DNA of 64,000 nt from [Actinomadura] parvosata subsp. kistnae (GCF_900323885.1 NZ_OOHJ01000018.1:3893001-3957000), one strand, 5' to 3'. Positions 24,047 to 32,375 are shown, numbered from the stretch's first letter. Made by a program: numbers and translations. Notes: generated by a model from the letters alone, not told the origin.

Positions 24047-25276
24047 GTGGGAACGGGGCTGATATTGATCACTTCTACGACCGGCCCTCAGCCGGCCGAC
24101 TTCGCCGACGTACGGGCCACCAACCTCGCGGTCGTGCTGCGGTTCGTCCGCGAGCACGCGCCGTGCTCGCGCGCCGACATCGCGGCCTCCACCGGGCTGA
24201 ACAAGGCGACGGTCTCCAGCCTGGTCGCCGACCTCATCGACCGCCGGCTGGTCCGCGAGACGGGCCTGACGGAGAACCGCGTCGGCAGGCCGGCCACGAT
24301 GCTCGTCCTCGACGGCTCCCCGTACGCCGCCATCGGCGTCGAGATCAACGTCGACACCGTGTCGGCCGTGGCCACCGACCTGGCGGGGGAGCGGCTGCTG
24401 ACCTGGCGGCGCTCGTTCTCCGGCGGTGACTCGGTCAACCAGGGCGTGGCCGGCGTCGGCGCGATCATCAGGCGCGTGGTCAGCCGCATGGCCAAGGAGG
24501 AGCGCCAGGTGCTCGGCCTGGCCGTGGCCGTGCCGGGGCTGATCGACGTGCAGGGCACCGTCCGCATCGCGCCCAACCTCGGCTGGCACGACGCCGACAT
24601 CGGCGGCGACCTCGCCAAGGCGCTGCGCGACCCCGGCTTCCCCATCCAGGTCGACAACGACGCCAACCTCGGGGCCCTGGCCGAGCAGCGCTTCGGCGCG
24701 CACGCGGGCGCCTCCGACCTGGTCTACCTCACCGGCGAGCTGGGCGTGGGCGCCGGCATCATCCTCGACGGGCGGCTGCGGCGCGGCGGGCGCGGCTACA
24801 GCGGCGAGATCGGCCACGTGCAGGTCGACCCCGAAGGCCCCGCCTGCCACTGCGGCCGGCGCGGCTGCCTGGAGGCCATGGCGGGCATCGGCGCCGTGCT
24901 GCGCCGGGATCCGTCTCCTGCGGAGATCCAGGTCGAGGTCGAGGAGGTCGTACGCCTGGCGCGGGCCGGCGACGCCGAGACGGTCGGCAACCTGGGTGCG
25001 GTGGGCCGCAGCCTCGGCGTGGGCGTGTCGATCCTGGCGAACCTGCTCAACCCCGAGGTGGTGATCCTCGGCGGCTACTACGTGCCGCTGGCGCCGTGGC
25101 TGCTGCCCGCCGTCCACGAGGAGGTCGCCGCCCGCGTGATCGCCTCGGAGGCCGGAGGTGTGCAGGTCGTGGCCTCGACGCTCGGGTACGACGCCGCCGC
25201 GCTGGGGGGCGCGGCCAGGGTGCTCGACTCCGTCGATTCGGGAAGATTGCCGGGAGGATTGTCGCGAATCCCTTGA
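24047..25276 (+). CDS. ROK-family transcriptional regulator (XylR/NagC type)
   Basis: A 409-residue regulator. The N-terminal winged helix-turn-helix (RADIAASTGLNKATVSSLV) is followed by the ROK sugar-kinase-like domain with a conserved DNDANLGALAEQ segment, GEIGHVQVDPEG and the zinc site CHCGRRGCLE. Members bind DNA in the absence of a sugar ligand and release it when xylose, glucose or similar binds. The start is uncertain: GTG at 24047 or TTG at 24065 fit the family length, whereas an in-frame GTG at 23966 would add an odd leader. It is divergent from the LplABC-like operon across a XylR-like operator, with the same operator type upstream of the alpha-xylosidase. Confidence 0.87.
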   Translation: MGTGLILITSTTGPQPADFADVRATNLAVVLRFVREHAPCSRADIAASTGLNKATVSSLVADLIDRRLVRETGLTENRVGRPATMLVLDGSPYAAIGVEINVDTVSAVATDLAGERLLTWRRSFSGGDSVNQGVAGVGAIIRRVVSRMAKEERQVLGLAVAVPGLIDVQGTVRIAPNLGWHDADIGGDLAKALRDPGFPIQVDNDANLGALAEQRFGAHAGASDLVYLTGELGVGAGIILDGRLRRGGRGYSGEIGHVQVDPEGPACHCGRRGCLEAMAGIGAVLRRDPSPAEIQVEVEEVVRLARAGDAETVGNLGAVGRSLGVGVSILANLLNPEVVILGGYYVPLAPWLLPAVHEEVAARVIASEAGGVQVVASTLGYDAAALGGAARVLDSVDSGRLPGGLSRIP

Positions 25277-25346
25277 CCTTGGTCACGGGGACGTGCACCC
25301 TTCAGTCAACCCACCGAAATGTCCGCGTAACTTCCCCAGGCCGGTC

Positions 25347-25362
25347 GTCGAAGCGCTTCGAC
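25347..25362. promoter_or_regulatory. LacI-type 16-bp palindromic operator
   Basis: GTCGAAGCGCTTCGAC is a perfect 16-bp palindrome with the central AAGCGCTT typical of LacI/GalR-family operators. It lies 18 bases before the GH3 start, and a lacI-type gene is the last cistron of the same transcription unit, so negative feedback by that regulator is the likely purpose. Confidence 0.7.
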
Positions 25363-25380
25363 ACTCTCAGAGGGATGATC

Positions 25381-28146
25381 ATGCAACAACCCCCCTTCCG
25401 TGACCCAGCGGCCCCGCTTCGCGACCGGATCGACGACCTGATGGGCCGGCTCACCCTTGAGGAGAAGGTGGGCCTGCTGCACCAGTACCAGGCCCCGGTC
25501 GAGCGGCTCGGGCTCGGCGCGTTCCGCACGGGCACCGAGGCGCTGCACGGCCTGGCCTGGCTCGGCCCCGCCACCGTCTTCCCGCAGGCCATCGGCCTGG
25601 CCTCGACGTGGGACCGCGACCTCGTGCGCCGGGTCGGCGCCGCGACGAGCGACGAGGTGCTGGCCTTCCACCACAAGGATCCCGCCGGGGCGGGCCTGAA
25701 CGTGTGGGCGCCCGTGGTCAACCCGCTGCGCGACCCCCGGTGGGGACGCAACGAGGAGGGGTACTCCGAGGACCCGTGGCTGACCTCGGTCATGGCCACC
25801 GCGTACGCCTCCGGCCTTCGTGGGAGCGCTCCCGGAACGCTGAAGACCGCCCCCACCCTCAAGCACTTCCTCGCCTACAACAACGAGACCGACCGCTGCA
25901 CCACCTCCAGCAACCTGCCGCCCCGGGTGCTGCACGAGTACGAGCTGCCCGCCTTCCGCGGCCCCATCGAGTCGGGCGCGGCGGTGGCCGTGATGCCGTC
26001 GTACAACCTGGTCAACGGCCGCCCCGCGCACCTCAGCCCGCTCATCGGGCGGGTGCTGCGCTCCTGGGCGCCGGACGACCTGCTCGTGGTCAGCGACGCG
26101 TACGCGCCGGGCAACCTCACCAGCCCGCAGAACTACCACGACTCGCTGCCCGAGGCGTACGCGCACGCGATCAAGGCCGGGCTCGACAGCTTCACCCAGG
26201 ACGACGACCGCTCCGAGGCCACGCTCGGCCACGTCCGCGCCGCCCTCGCGCGCGGCCTGCTGGACGAGCGGGACATCGACGCGGCCGTCCGCCACACGCT
26301 GTCCGTCCGGTTCCGGCTGGGCGAGTTCGACCCCTCGACGCCCTACGACGACATCAACGACAACGTGGTCAACTGCCCCGAGCACCAGGCGCTGGCCAGG
26401 GAGGCGGCGCGGCGCTCGTTCGTGCTGCTGCACAACGACGGCCTGCTGCCGCTCCGGGACGTCACGAAGCTCGCGGTGATCGGGCAGCTCGGCGACACCC
26501 TCATGGAGGACTGGTACAGCGGCACCCTGCCGTACGCGGTCACCGCCCGCGCCGGACTGGCCGAGCGGTGCGCGACCACGTTCTGCGAGGCCGTGGACCG
26601 GGTGACGCTGACCGCCGACGCGGGGCCCGTCACGGCCGACCCGGCGGGCGGGCCGCTGCGCGCGGGGGCCGCGGAGCCGGGCCTGTTCGACCTGTTCGAC
26701 TGGGGCGGCGGCGCGTACGCGCTGCGCGCCGTGGCCACCGGCCGGTTCGTGTCGGTGGAGGGCACGACGCTGGTCAACGACCAGCCGGGGCCGAACGGGT
26801 GGGAGGTGCGCCAGACGTTCCGCATGGAGGAGCGTCCGCGCGGCACGCACGCCCTGCGCCACATCTCCTCAGGCTGCTACGTCGGCGTCGCGGAGGACGG
26901 CGTGCTGCGCCTGGTGGACGACGCCGACCAGGCCGCCTGGCTGGCCATGGACGTGGTCAGGAGCGGCACCGACGAGGCCGCCCGCCTGGCCGCCGAGGCG
27001 GACGTGGCGGTCGTGGTGGTCGGCGACCACCCGCTGGTGAACGGCCGCGAGACCGAGGACCGCATGACGCTGGCGCTGGCCTCCGCCCAGGACGCCGTGG
27101 TCCGCGCCGTGCGCAAGGCGAACCCGCGTACCGTCATGGTCATCACCAGCGGCTACCCGCTCACCTGGACCGAGGGCGACCTGCCGGCGGTGCTCTGGTC
27201 GGCGCACGGCGGCCAGGAGTACGGCCACGCCCTGGCCGAGGTGCTCTTCGGCGACGCCGACCCGGAGGGCCGCCTCACGCAGACGTGGTACCGCTCCGAG
27301 CAGGAGCTGCCCGACCTGCTCGACTACGACATCATCGCCTCCGACGCCACCTACCAGTACTTCCGCGGCGTCCCCCTGCACCCCTTCGGCCACGGCCTCA
27401 GCTACACCACCTTCGCCTACGCCGACCTGCGCGTCCGCCTGGCCGGCGACGTGCTGGAGGCCGAGGTCACGGTGACGAACACGGGCGAGCGGCCCGGCGT
27501 CGAGGTCGTGCAGTTCTACACCCACCAGCAGCGCTCGCGGGTCAAGCAGCCGCTGCGCCGCCTGCGCGGCTTCGAGAAGGTACGTCTGGAGCCCGGCGAG
27601 AGCCGCACCGTGGAGCTCCGCCTGCCGGTCGCGGACCTGGCGTTCTGGGACGTCACCCGGGGCAGGTTCGTCGTGGAGCGCGCCCCCCACCGGCTCATGG
27701 TCGGCCGCAGCGCCACCGACCTGCGGCTCAGCGCCCGCTTCGACGTCGAGGGCGAGGTCATCCCGCCCCAGTCGGGGCTGCTGCGCGCGGCCGACCACGA
27801 CGAGTACGACGCGATCACGTTCGTGGACGAGACCAGGCAGGACGGCGACGCGGTGCGCTCCGACGCCGAAGGCGCCTGGATCCTGTTCCGCCAGGTCGAC
27901 CTGACGGGCGCGGCGACCTGCGTGGCCAGGGCGGGCAGCACCGAGGGCGGCATGATCACCATCCGGCTCGGCGACCCGCTCTACGGCCGGCCGGTGGCCG
28001 CGTTCCCGGTGCCGCGGACCGGCCGGTACGACCATCACGCCGTCACGGCCTCGCTCCAGGGCGTCGACGGGGTGCACGATCTGTACGTGGTGTTCGAGGA
28101 CGAGGGCGTGACCCTGACCGAGGTGGACTTCGGAGCGGGCGCTTGA
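25381..28146 (+). CDS. Cytoplasmic GH3 beta-glycosidase with inserted beta-trefoil-like segment
   Basis: A 921-residue paralogue of the secreted GH3 enzyme, without signal peptide, so intracellular. It shares the KHFLAYNNETDR block, RWGRNEEGYSEDP, likely nucleophile Asp239 in VVSDAYAPG, the GHGLSYTTF block and a fibronectin-III-like domain (VTNTGERPGVEVVQFY). The same fascin-like insertion (AVATGRFVSVEG, ISSGCYVGVAED) splits the C-terminal sandwich, and a CBM6-like region ends the protein. ATG at 25381 has AGAGGG six bases upstream; the ATG at 25375 is too close to that site. Its role is probably hydrolysis of imported oligosaccharides. The final TGA overlaps the start of the lacI-type gene. 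Confidence 0.87.
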   Translation: MQQPPFRDPAAPLRDRIDDLMGRLTLEEKVGLLHQYQAPVERLGLGAFRTGTEALHGLAWLGPATVFPQAIGLASTWDRDLVRRVGAATSDEVLAFHHKDPAGAGLNVWAPVVNPLRDPRWGRNEEGYSEDPWLTSVMATAYASGLRGSAPGTLKTAPTLKHFLAYNNETDRCTTSSNLPPRVLHEYELPAFRGPIESGAAVAVMPSYNLVNGRPAHLSPLIGRVLRSWAPDDLLVVSDAYAPGNLTSPQNYHDSLPEAYAHAIKAGLDSFTQDDDRSEATLGHVRAALARGLLDERDIDAAVRHTLSVRFRLGEFDPSTPYDDINDNVVNCPEHQALAREAARRSFVLLHNDGLLPLRDVTKLAVIGQLGDTLMEDWYSGTLPYAVTARAGLAERCATTFCEAVDRVTLTADAGPVTADPAGGPLRAGAAEPGLFDLFDWGGGAYALRAVATGRFVSVEGTTLVNDQPGPNGWEVRQTFRMEERPRGTHALRHISSGCYVGVAEDGVLRLVDDADQAAWLAMDVVRSGTDEAARLAAEADVAVVVVGDHPLVNGRETEDRMTLALASAQDAVVRAVRKANPRTVMVITSGYPLTWTEGDLPAVLWSAHGGQEYGHALAEVLFGDADPEGRLTQTWYRSEQELPDLLDYDIIASDATYQYFRGVPLHPFGHGLSYTTFAYADLRVRLAGDVLEAEVTVTNTGERPGVEVVQFYTHQQRSRVKQPLRRLRGFEKVRLEPGESRTVELRLPVADLAFWDVTRGRFVVERAPHRLMVGRSATDLRLSARFDVEGEVIPPQSGLLRAADHDEYDAITFVDETRQDGDAVRSDAEGAWILFRQVDLTGAATCVARAGSTEGGMITIRLGDPLYGRPVAAFPVPRTGRYDHHAVTASLQGVDGVHDLYVVFEDEGVTLTEVDFGAGA

Positions 28147-29147
28147 GCGGGCGCACGGTCACGATCGCGCAGGTCGCCAAGCACGCGGGCGTGGCCGTCA
28201 GCACGGTCTCGTACGTGCTCAGCGGCAAGCGGACGATCTCGGCCGACACCAGGCGGCGCGTGCTCGACAGCATCAGCGCGCTCGGCTACCACCCCAACGC
28301 CGGCGCCCGCGCCCTGGCCAGCAAGCGCTCGAACGTGATCGCGCTGGTGCTGCCGCTGCGCGCCGGCATGCACGTGCCGGTGCTGATGCGCTTCGCCAGC
28401 GCGGTCGTCACGGCCGCCCGCCGCTTCGACCACGACGTGCTGCTGCTGACCGCCGACGAGGGCACGGAGGGCATCCGCCGGGTGGCCGCCAGCGCGCTGG
28501 TGGACGCGCTCGTCCTGATGGACGTGGAGCTGGACGACCGCCGGGTGCCGCTGCTGCGCGAGCTGGCCGAGCCGAGCGTGCTCATCGGCTTCCCCGCCGA
28601 GCCGGCCGGGCTGACCTGCGTCGACCTCGACTTCGCCGCCGCCGGCGCGCGCTGCGTGGAGCACCTGGCCGAACGCGGGCACGAGGAGATCGCGCTGCTC
28701 GGGGCGCCTTCCGTCGTGTACGACCGGGGCACCGGCTTCGCCACCCGCACCCGCGACGGGTTCGTGGAGGCGGTGGGCGACCACGGGCTCAAGGGGGTCG
28801 CGCTGCCGTGCGAGGAGACGTTCGACGAGGTGTACGAGACCGTCCGCGACCTGTTCCTCGACCATCCGGGCCTGTCCGGGCTGGTCGTGCACAACGAGGC
28901 CGCGGTGAGCCACGTGCTGTCGGCCCTGCGCCAGCTCGGCCGCCGGGTGCCGCACGACGTGGCCGTGGTGGCGATCTGCCCCGACGACGTGGCCGAGCGG
29001 GCCGGGCCGCCGCTGACGTCCGTGCTCATCCCGGCCGAGGAGGTGGGCAGGGAGGCGGTGCGGCTGGTGATGGAGAAGCTGGAGGGCCGTACGGTCCCTG
29101 ACTCGACCCTCCTGACGCCGCTCCTGGCGGTCCGCGCCAGCACCTGA
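28143..29147 (+). CDS. LacI-family transcriptional regulator
   Basis: A 334-residue repressor. The DNA-binding head TIAQVAKHAGVAVSTVSYVL and hinge region (ALASKRSNVIALV) are textbook LacI/GalR, followed by a periplasmic-binding-protein-like effector domain with RGHEEIALLG and TSVLIPAEEVGREAV. The TTG start overlaps the GH3 stop (TTGA), so the two are translationally coupled. The 16-bp palindrome upstream of GH3 is its probable target. The effector is probably a sugar released from the imported oligosaccharide; identity unknown. The last codons lie inside a 41-bp tandem duplication. Confidence 0.9.
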   Translation: MSGRTVTIAQVAKHAGVAVSTVSYVLSGKRTISADTRRRVLDSISALGYHPNAGARALASKRSNVIALVLPLRAGMHVPVLMRFASAVVTAARRFDHDVLLLTADEGTEGIRRVAASALVDALVLMDVELDDRRVPLLRELAEPSVLIGFPAEPAGLTCVDLDFAAAGARCVEHLAERGHEEIALLGAPSVVYDRGTGFATRTRDGFVEAVGDHGLKGVALPCEETFDEVYETVRDLFLDHPGLSGLVVHNEAAVSHVLSALRQLGRRVPHDVAVVAICPDDVAERAGPPLTSVLIPAEEVGREAVRLVMEKLEGRTVPDSTLLTPLLAVRAST

Positions 29148-29198
29148 AACTCCTGGAGCCGCTCCCGGCGGTCCGCGCCAGCATCTGAAACTCCTGAA
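29117..29198 (+). repeat. 41-bp tandem duplication at the end of the lacI-type gene
   Basis: Two adjacent 41-base copies (29117-29157 and 29158-29198) share GGCGGTCCGCGCCAGCA and TCTGAAACTCCTG-like ends with only a few differences. The gene's TGA is in the first copy, so the second is an untranslated echo of the gene tail. Confidence 0.85.
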
Positions 29199-29326
29199 GA
29201 GGCCAAATTCGCGGCCGGTAATCGGCCGTGCGCCGACCGTACACCAAATGTGTCGGTTTTTACGCTGTATGTGGTTCCTCGTCCCTTTTTCGCGGGCAGG
29301 CTCGCGGGGAGCAAGGGGGAAACCAC

Positions 29327-29794
29327 ATGACTACGTCTGTGCAACCGGCGTCAGCCGGACAGATGGGCGGGCACGGCCCCACGGGCTTGGCCGACGTCAT
29401 CGACACCATCCTCGACCGGGGCCTGGTGATCGACGCCTACGTCCGGGTGTCGCTCGTCGGGATCGAGATCCTGACGATCGACACGCGCGTCGTCATCGCC
29501 AGCGTCGACACCTACCTGCGCTTCGCCGAGGCCGCCAACCGGCTCGACATGGCCAAGAGCGAGAAGGGCCTGCCCGAGGTCATCAGCGAGGCCAAGGGCG
29601 TGCCCAGCCAGGACAAGACCAAGGAAGTCATCCAGGGCGTGGTGGAAGCCGCGGGCGACACGCTGCAGGAGCTCACCGGCAAGAAGAGCGACCCCGCCGC
29701 CGAGGCCTCCATGGAGGAGGAACCCGAGGTCTCCGTCGAACGGACGTCCGGCCCGCCGCGCAGGAAGATCCGGCCGAAGCGAGAGGAAGAGTAA
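29327..29794 (+). CDS. gvpA: Gas vesicle structural protein GvpA
   Basis: A 155-residue GvpA-family protein. The core (LADVIDTILDRGLVIDAYVRV, IEILTIDTRVVIASVDTYLRF) is the conserved helix-strand-strand-helix that polymerises into the gas vesicle shell. The N-terminus adds about 20 residues, and a charged C-terminal extension of about 75 residues ends in PRRKIRPKREEE, longer than the minimal cyanobacterial GvpA. It is the first gene of an eight-gene operon. The 179 bases upstream of it hold the 41-bp duplication and presumably the operon promoter, which I cannot assign with confidence. Confidence 0.92.
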   Translation: MTTSVQPASAGQMGGHGPTGLADVIDTILDRGLVIDAYVRVSLVGIEILTIDTRVVIASVDTYLRFAEAANRLDMAKSEKGLPEVISEAKGVPSQDKTKEVIQGVVEAAGDTLQELTGKKSDPAAEASMEEEPEVSVERTSGPPRRKIRPKREEE

Positions 29795-29799
29795 GCACC

Positions 29800-30603
29800 A
29801 TGGGACGCTCCACCAAGGTATCCGGCGCCTCCGTGCCCAAGCAGGCCACTCGTCAACGCCAGAACCTCGGCTCCTACGTCTACGGCATCGTGCCCGCCGG
29901 CACCAAGGTGCCCGCCGACGTGCAGGGGCTCGGCGACCCGGCCGGCAAGGTCAAGCTCATCGAGCACGAGGACATCGCCGCCCTCGTCAGCGACGTCAAC
30001 GTGGACCAGCCCTTGGGCCGGCCGGGAGACTTCCTGGCCCACGAAGGGCTGCTCGACGCCATGGCCGACAAGGGGCCCGTGCTGCCGTTCCGCTTCGGCG
30101 GCGTGCTCGCCAGCACAGAAGCCGTCGTCGAAGAGCTGCTCGCACCGCACCACGACGACTTCAAGTCCGCCCTGGACCAGCTCCAGGGGTACGCCGAGTT
30201 CGTCGTCAAGGGCCGCTACGCCGAGCAGACCGTCCTGGCCGAGATCCTCGCCGAGAGCCCCGAGGCCCAGGGCCTGCGCGAGGCCATCCGCGGCAAGCCC
30301 GAGGACGCCACCCGCAACGAGCGCATCCGCCTCGGCGAGATCATCACGGCGTCCGTCGAGGCCAAGCGCGCCATGGACACCCAGATGCTCCTCGACGGCC
30401 TGACCGGCCACTACATGCAGGCCTCCCTGCGCGACCCCACCCACGAGTGGGACGCCGTGCACGTGGCCCTGCTGTCGGAACGGGACGACCAGAAGGGCCT
30501 GGAGAAGGCGATGAAGGAGTTCGGGGAGCGCTGGACCGGCCGCGTGGACCTGCGGCTGCTCGGGCCCATGGCCCCCTACGACTTCGTCCTCGCCCAAGGC
30601 TAG
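29800..30603 (+). CDS. gvpF: Gas vesicle protein GvpF (GvpL/GvpF family)
   Basis: A 267-residue GvpL/F-family protein. It opens with YVYGIVPAG, shows the family segments VLPFRFGGVL (mid-protein) and RVDLRLLGPMAPYDFV (end). These proteins are accessory or minor gas vesicle components thought to handle GvpA during assembly. It starts five bases after gvpA and is followed 13 bases later by gvpG. A second family member lies further along the operon. Confidence 0.92.
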   Translation: MGRSTKVSGASVPKQATRQRQNLGSYVYGIVPAGTKVPADVQGLGDPAGKVKLIEHEDIAALVSDVNVDQPLGRPGDFLAHEGLLDAMADKGPVLPFRFGGVLASTEAVVEELLAPHHDDFKSALDQLQGYAEFVVKGRYAEQTVLAEILAESPEAQGLREAIRGKPEDATRNERIRLGEIITASVEAKRAMDTQMLLDGLTGHYMQASLRDPTHEWDAVHVALLSERDDQKGLEKAMKEFGERWTGRVDLRLLGPMAPYDFVLAQG

Positions 30604-30616
30604 GAGGTGGACGCTC

Positions 30617-30841
30617 GTGGGCCTGGTGAGCAGCATTTTCGCCTGGCCGATGTTGCCGGTCAAAGGGCTCATCCGGCTCGCCGAGATGATCCAGGACCAG
30701 GCCGACAGGGAGCTGCGCAACCCCGCCGCGGTACGCAGGCGGCTGGAGGAGATCGAAGCGGCGAGAGCGGCCGGGCAGATAACGGAAGAGGAAGAACAGC
30801 AAGCCGTCGAGCGCGTCCTTCGGCTGGCGACAGGGAGGTGA
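30617..30841 (+). CDS. gvpG: Gas vesicle protein GvpG
   Basis: A 74-residue protein beginning at GTG with AGGAGG upstream. The pattern LVSSIFAWPMLPVKGLIRLA followed by a charged helix (RRRLEEIEAARAAGQITEEE) is typical of GvpG, a small accessory protein of vesicle assembly. It lies between gvpF and gvpO, the usual actinomycete order. Confidence 0.9.
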   Translation: MGLVSSIFAWPMLPVKGLIRLAEMIQDQADRELRNPAAVRRRLEEIEAARAAGQITEEEEQQAVERVLRLATGR

Positions 30842-30843
30842 GG

Positions 30844-31140
30844 ATGGCCGCCAAGGACAGCGCCGTCGCGGAGGAGCTCAACGCCGTGACGGCCGGCGGA
30901 GTCGGTCTGCGGCACATCGTGGACCTGACCACCAAAGAGGCCGAGGGCATCACCTCGGTCGAGCCCGCCGACGACGGCTGGCTCGTCAACGTCGAAGTCA
31001 TCGAGGACCGCCGGATACCCTCCTCCGGCGACATCCTCGCCGTCTACCAGGCCCAGATCGACCAGGAGGGCAGGTTGTTGTCATACCGGAGAATCCGGCG
31101 GTACCGGCGCTCGAACGCCGACACGGGTGAGGCGTTCTGA
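30844..31140 (+). CDS. gvpO: Gas vesicle protein GvpO
   Basis: A 98-residue GvpO-family protein: DGWLVNVEVIEDRRIPSSGD and a tail like YQAQIDQEGRLLSYRRIRRY are the conserved C-terminal half. GvpO is required for vesicle formation in haloarchaea and is regularly present in actinomycete clusters. An in-frame GTG six bases upstream is an alternative start that would overlap the gvpG stop. Confidence 0.9.
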   Translation: MAAKDSAVAEELNAVTAGGVGLRHIVDLTTKEAEGITSVEPADDGWLVNVEVIEDRRIPSSGDILAVYQAQIDQEGRLLSYRRIRRYRRSNADTGEAF

Positions 31141-31141
31141 G

Positions 31142-31492
31142 ATGGACAGAATCTCGCCCTCCGGCCCCGCCATCCGCCCCACGTACGGCGCGGGGCCCGC
31201 CAACCGCGAGCCCGCCAACCTCGGCGACATCCTGGAACGCGTGCTCGACCGGGGCATCGTGATCGCCGGCGACATCCGGGTCAACCTGCTCGACATCGAG
31301 CTGCTCACGATCAAGCTGCGGCTGCTGATCGCCTCCGTCGACACGGCCAGGGAACTGGGCATCGACTGGTGGGAGCACGACCCGTACCTGTCGGGGCGGG
31401 ACCGCGAGCTGGTGGAGGAGAACCGCCGCCTGCGCCGCCGCCTCGCCGCCGCCGAGGGCCGCGCCGACGAGGTGGAGGCCGCCGATGCCTGA
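31142..31492 (+). CDS. gvpJ: Gas vesicle GvpA-like protein, GvpJ type
   Basis: A 116-residue GvpA-family paralogue with the core LGDILERVLDRGIVIAGDIR and IELLTIKLRLLIASVDTARE. The extension WWEHDPYLSGRD followed by a charged coil is typical of GvpJ, proposed to act at vesicle nucleation or the conical ends. It begins one base after gvpO and overlaps the gvpL start by eight bases. Assignment to J rather than another A-like paralogue is by operon position and C-terminus. Confidence 0.8.
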   Translation: MDRISPSGPAIRPTYGAGPANREPANLGDILERVLDRGIVIAGDIRVNLLDIELLTIKLRLLIASVDTARELGIDWWEHDPYLSGRDRELVEENRRLRRRLAAAEGRADEVEAADA

Positions 31493-32375
31493 CGACCTCA
31501 CCTGCGAGCCGCCGGCGCCGGGCGACCCCACCTGGGGGCCGCCGGTGCCTGACGATCACACCTGGGGACCGCCGGTGCCTGGCGACCTCACCTACCTGTA
31601 CGCGGTGGCGCGCGAGCCGCTGCCCTGCCCGGCCGGCGTGGGCGACACACCCGTCCGCACCGTCACCCGCGCCGGGCTCGTCGCGTACGTCAGCTCCGTG
31701 CCCGCCTGCCACTTCGGCGAGGAGCCGCTGCGGCGCTCCCTGGAGGACCTGGACTGGCTGGCGGAGACGGCCCGCGCGCACCACCGCGTCGTGGACGCCG
31801 TCGCCCGCGCCACCACCACCGCACCGGTCCGGCTCGTCACCGTGTACGAGGACGACGCCCAGGTGGCCGAGCTCCTCGAACGCCGCGCCACCGCCTTCAC
31901 CGACGTGCTCACGCAGGTCACGGGGCGGCGGGAGTGGGGCGTCAAGGCGTACACGACCCCGCCCGAACCCTCGGCGGCCACTTCGCCCGGCACCCGGGAC
32001 ACCCGGAGCACGCAGGCGTGCGCCGGTTCCGGCGGCGGGGCAGGGCAGGGAGGCCGGCCGGGGACGGCGTACCTGCACCGGCGCCGAGCCAGCCTGCGCG
32101 GGCGGGAACAGGCGCGCAAGCAGGCGGTGCAGCGCGCCGACCACATCCACCGCGCGCTGTCCGCCCTGGCCGCCGCCGGCCGCCGCCACCGCGCCCAGGA
32201 CCCGCGCCTGTCGGGCCGCGACGACATCATGCTACTCAACGGCGCCTACCTGGTGGACGAGACCCGGACCGAGGAGTTCACCGCGCTCGCGGAAAAGCTC
32301 GGCGGCGACGGCGTGGAGATCCGCGTGACCGGCCCGTGGGCGCCCTACTCGTTCACCGTCATGGAGCCGGCATGA
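31485..32375 (+). CDS. gvpL: Gas vesicle protein GvpL (GvpL/GvpF family) with N-terminal decapeptide repeats
   Basis: A 296-residue second GvpL/F-family protein. The family body begins at about residue 36 (TYLYAVAREPL) and ends with VRVTGPWAPYSF-like residues. Before it stand three tandem decapeptides (PDDLTCEPPA, PGDPTWGPPV, PDDHTWGPPV) and a partial fourth, not usual in the family. A second low-complexity insert (about residues 165-195, Gly/Ser/Thr-rich) precedes the basic helical part. The start overlaps gvpJ; the stop overlaps the next gene by four bases. Confidence 0.88.
   Translation: MPDDLTCEPPAPGDPTWGPPVPDDHTWGPPVPGDLTYLYAVAREPLPCPAGVGDTPVRTVTRAGLVAYVSSVPACHFGEEPLRRSLEDLDWLAETARAHHRVVDAVARATTTAPVRLVTVYEDDAQVAELLERRATAFTDVLTQVTGRREWGVKAYTTPPEPSAATSPGTRDTRSTQACAGSGGGAGQGGRPGTAYLHRRRASLRGREQARKQAVQRADHIHRALSALAAAGRRHRAQDPRLSGRDDIMLLNGAYLVDETRTEEFTALAEKLGGDGVEIRVTGPWAPYSFTVMEPA
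31488..31592 (+). repeat. 30-bp tandem repeats in the 5' end of gvpL
   Basis: Three and a half 30-base units encode Pro-(Asp/Gly)-Asp-x-Thr-(Trp/Cys)-(Gly/Glu)-Pro-Pro-(Val/Ala). The repeats stay in frame with gvpL and extend its N-terminus. Confidence 0.8.

Noticed and set aside
29248..29800. A separate long frame overlapping gvpA and leading into gvpF
   Set aside because: The part before the gvpF start is a shadow of gvpA in another frame; gvpA and gvpF each have their own family motifs and starts.
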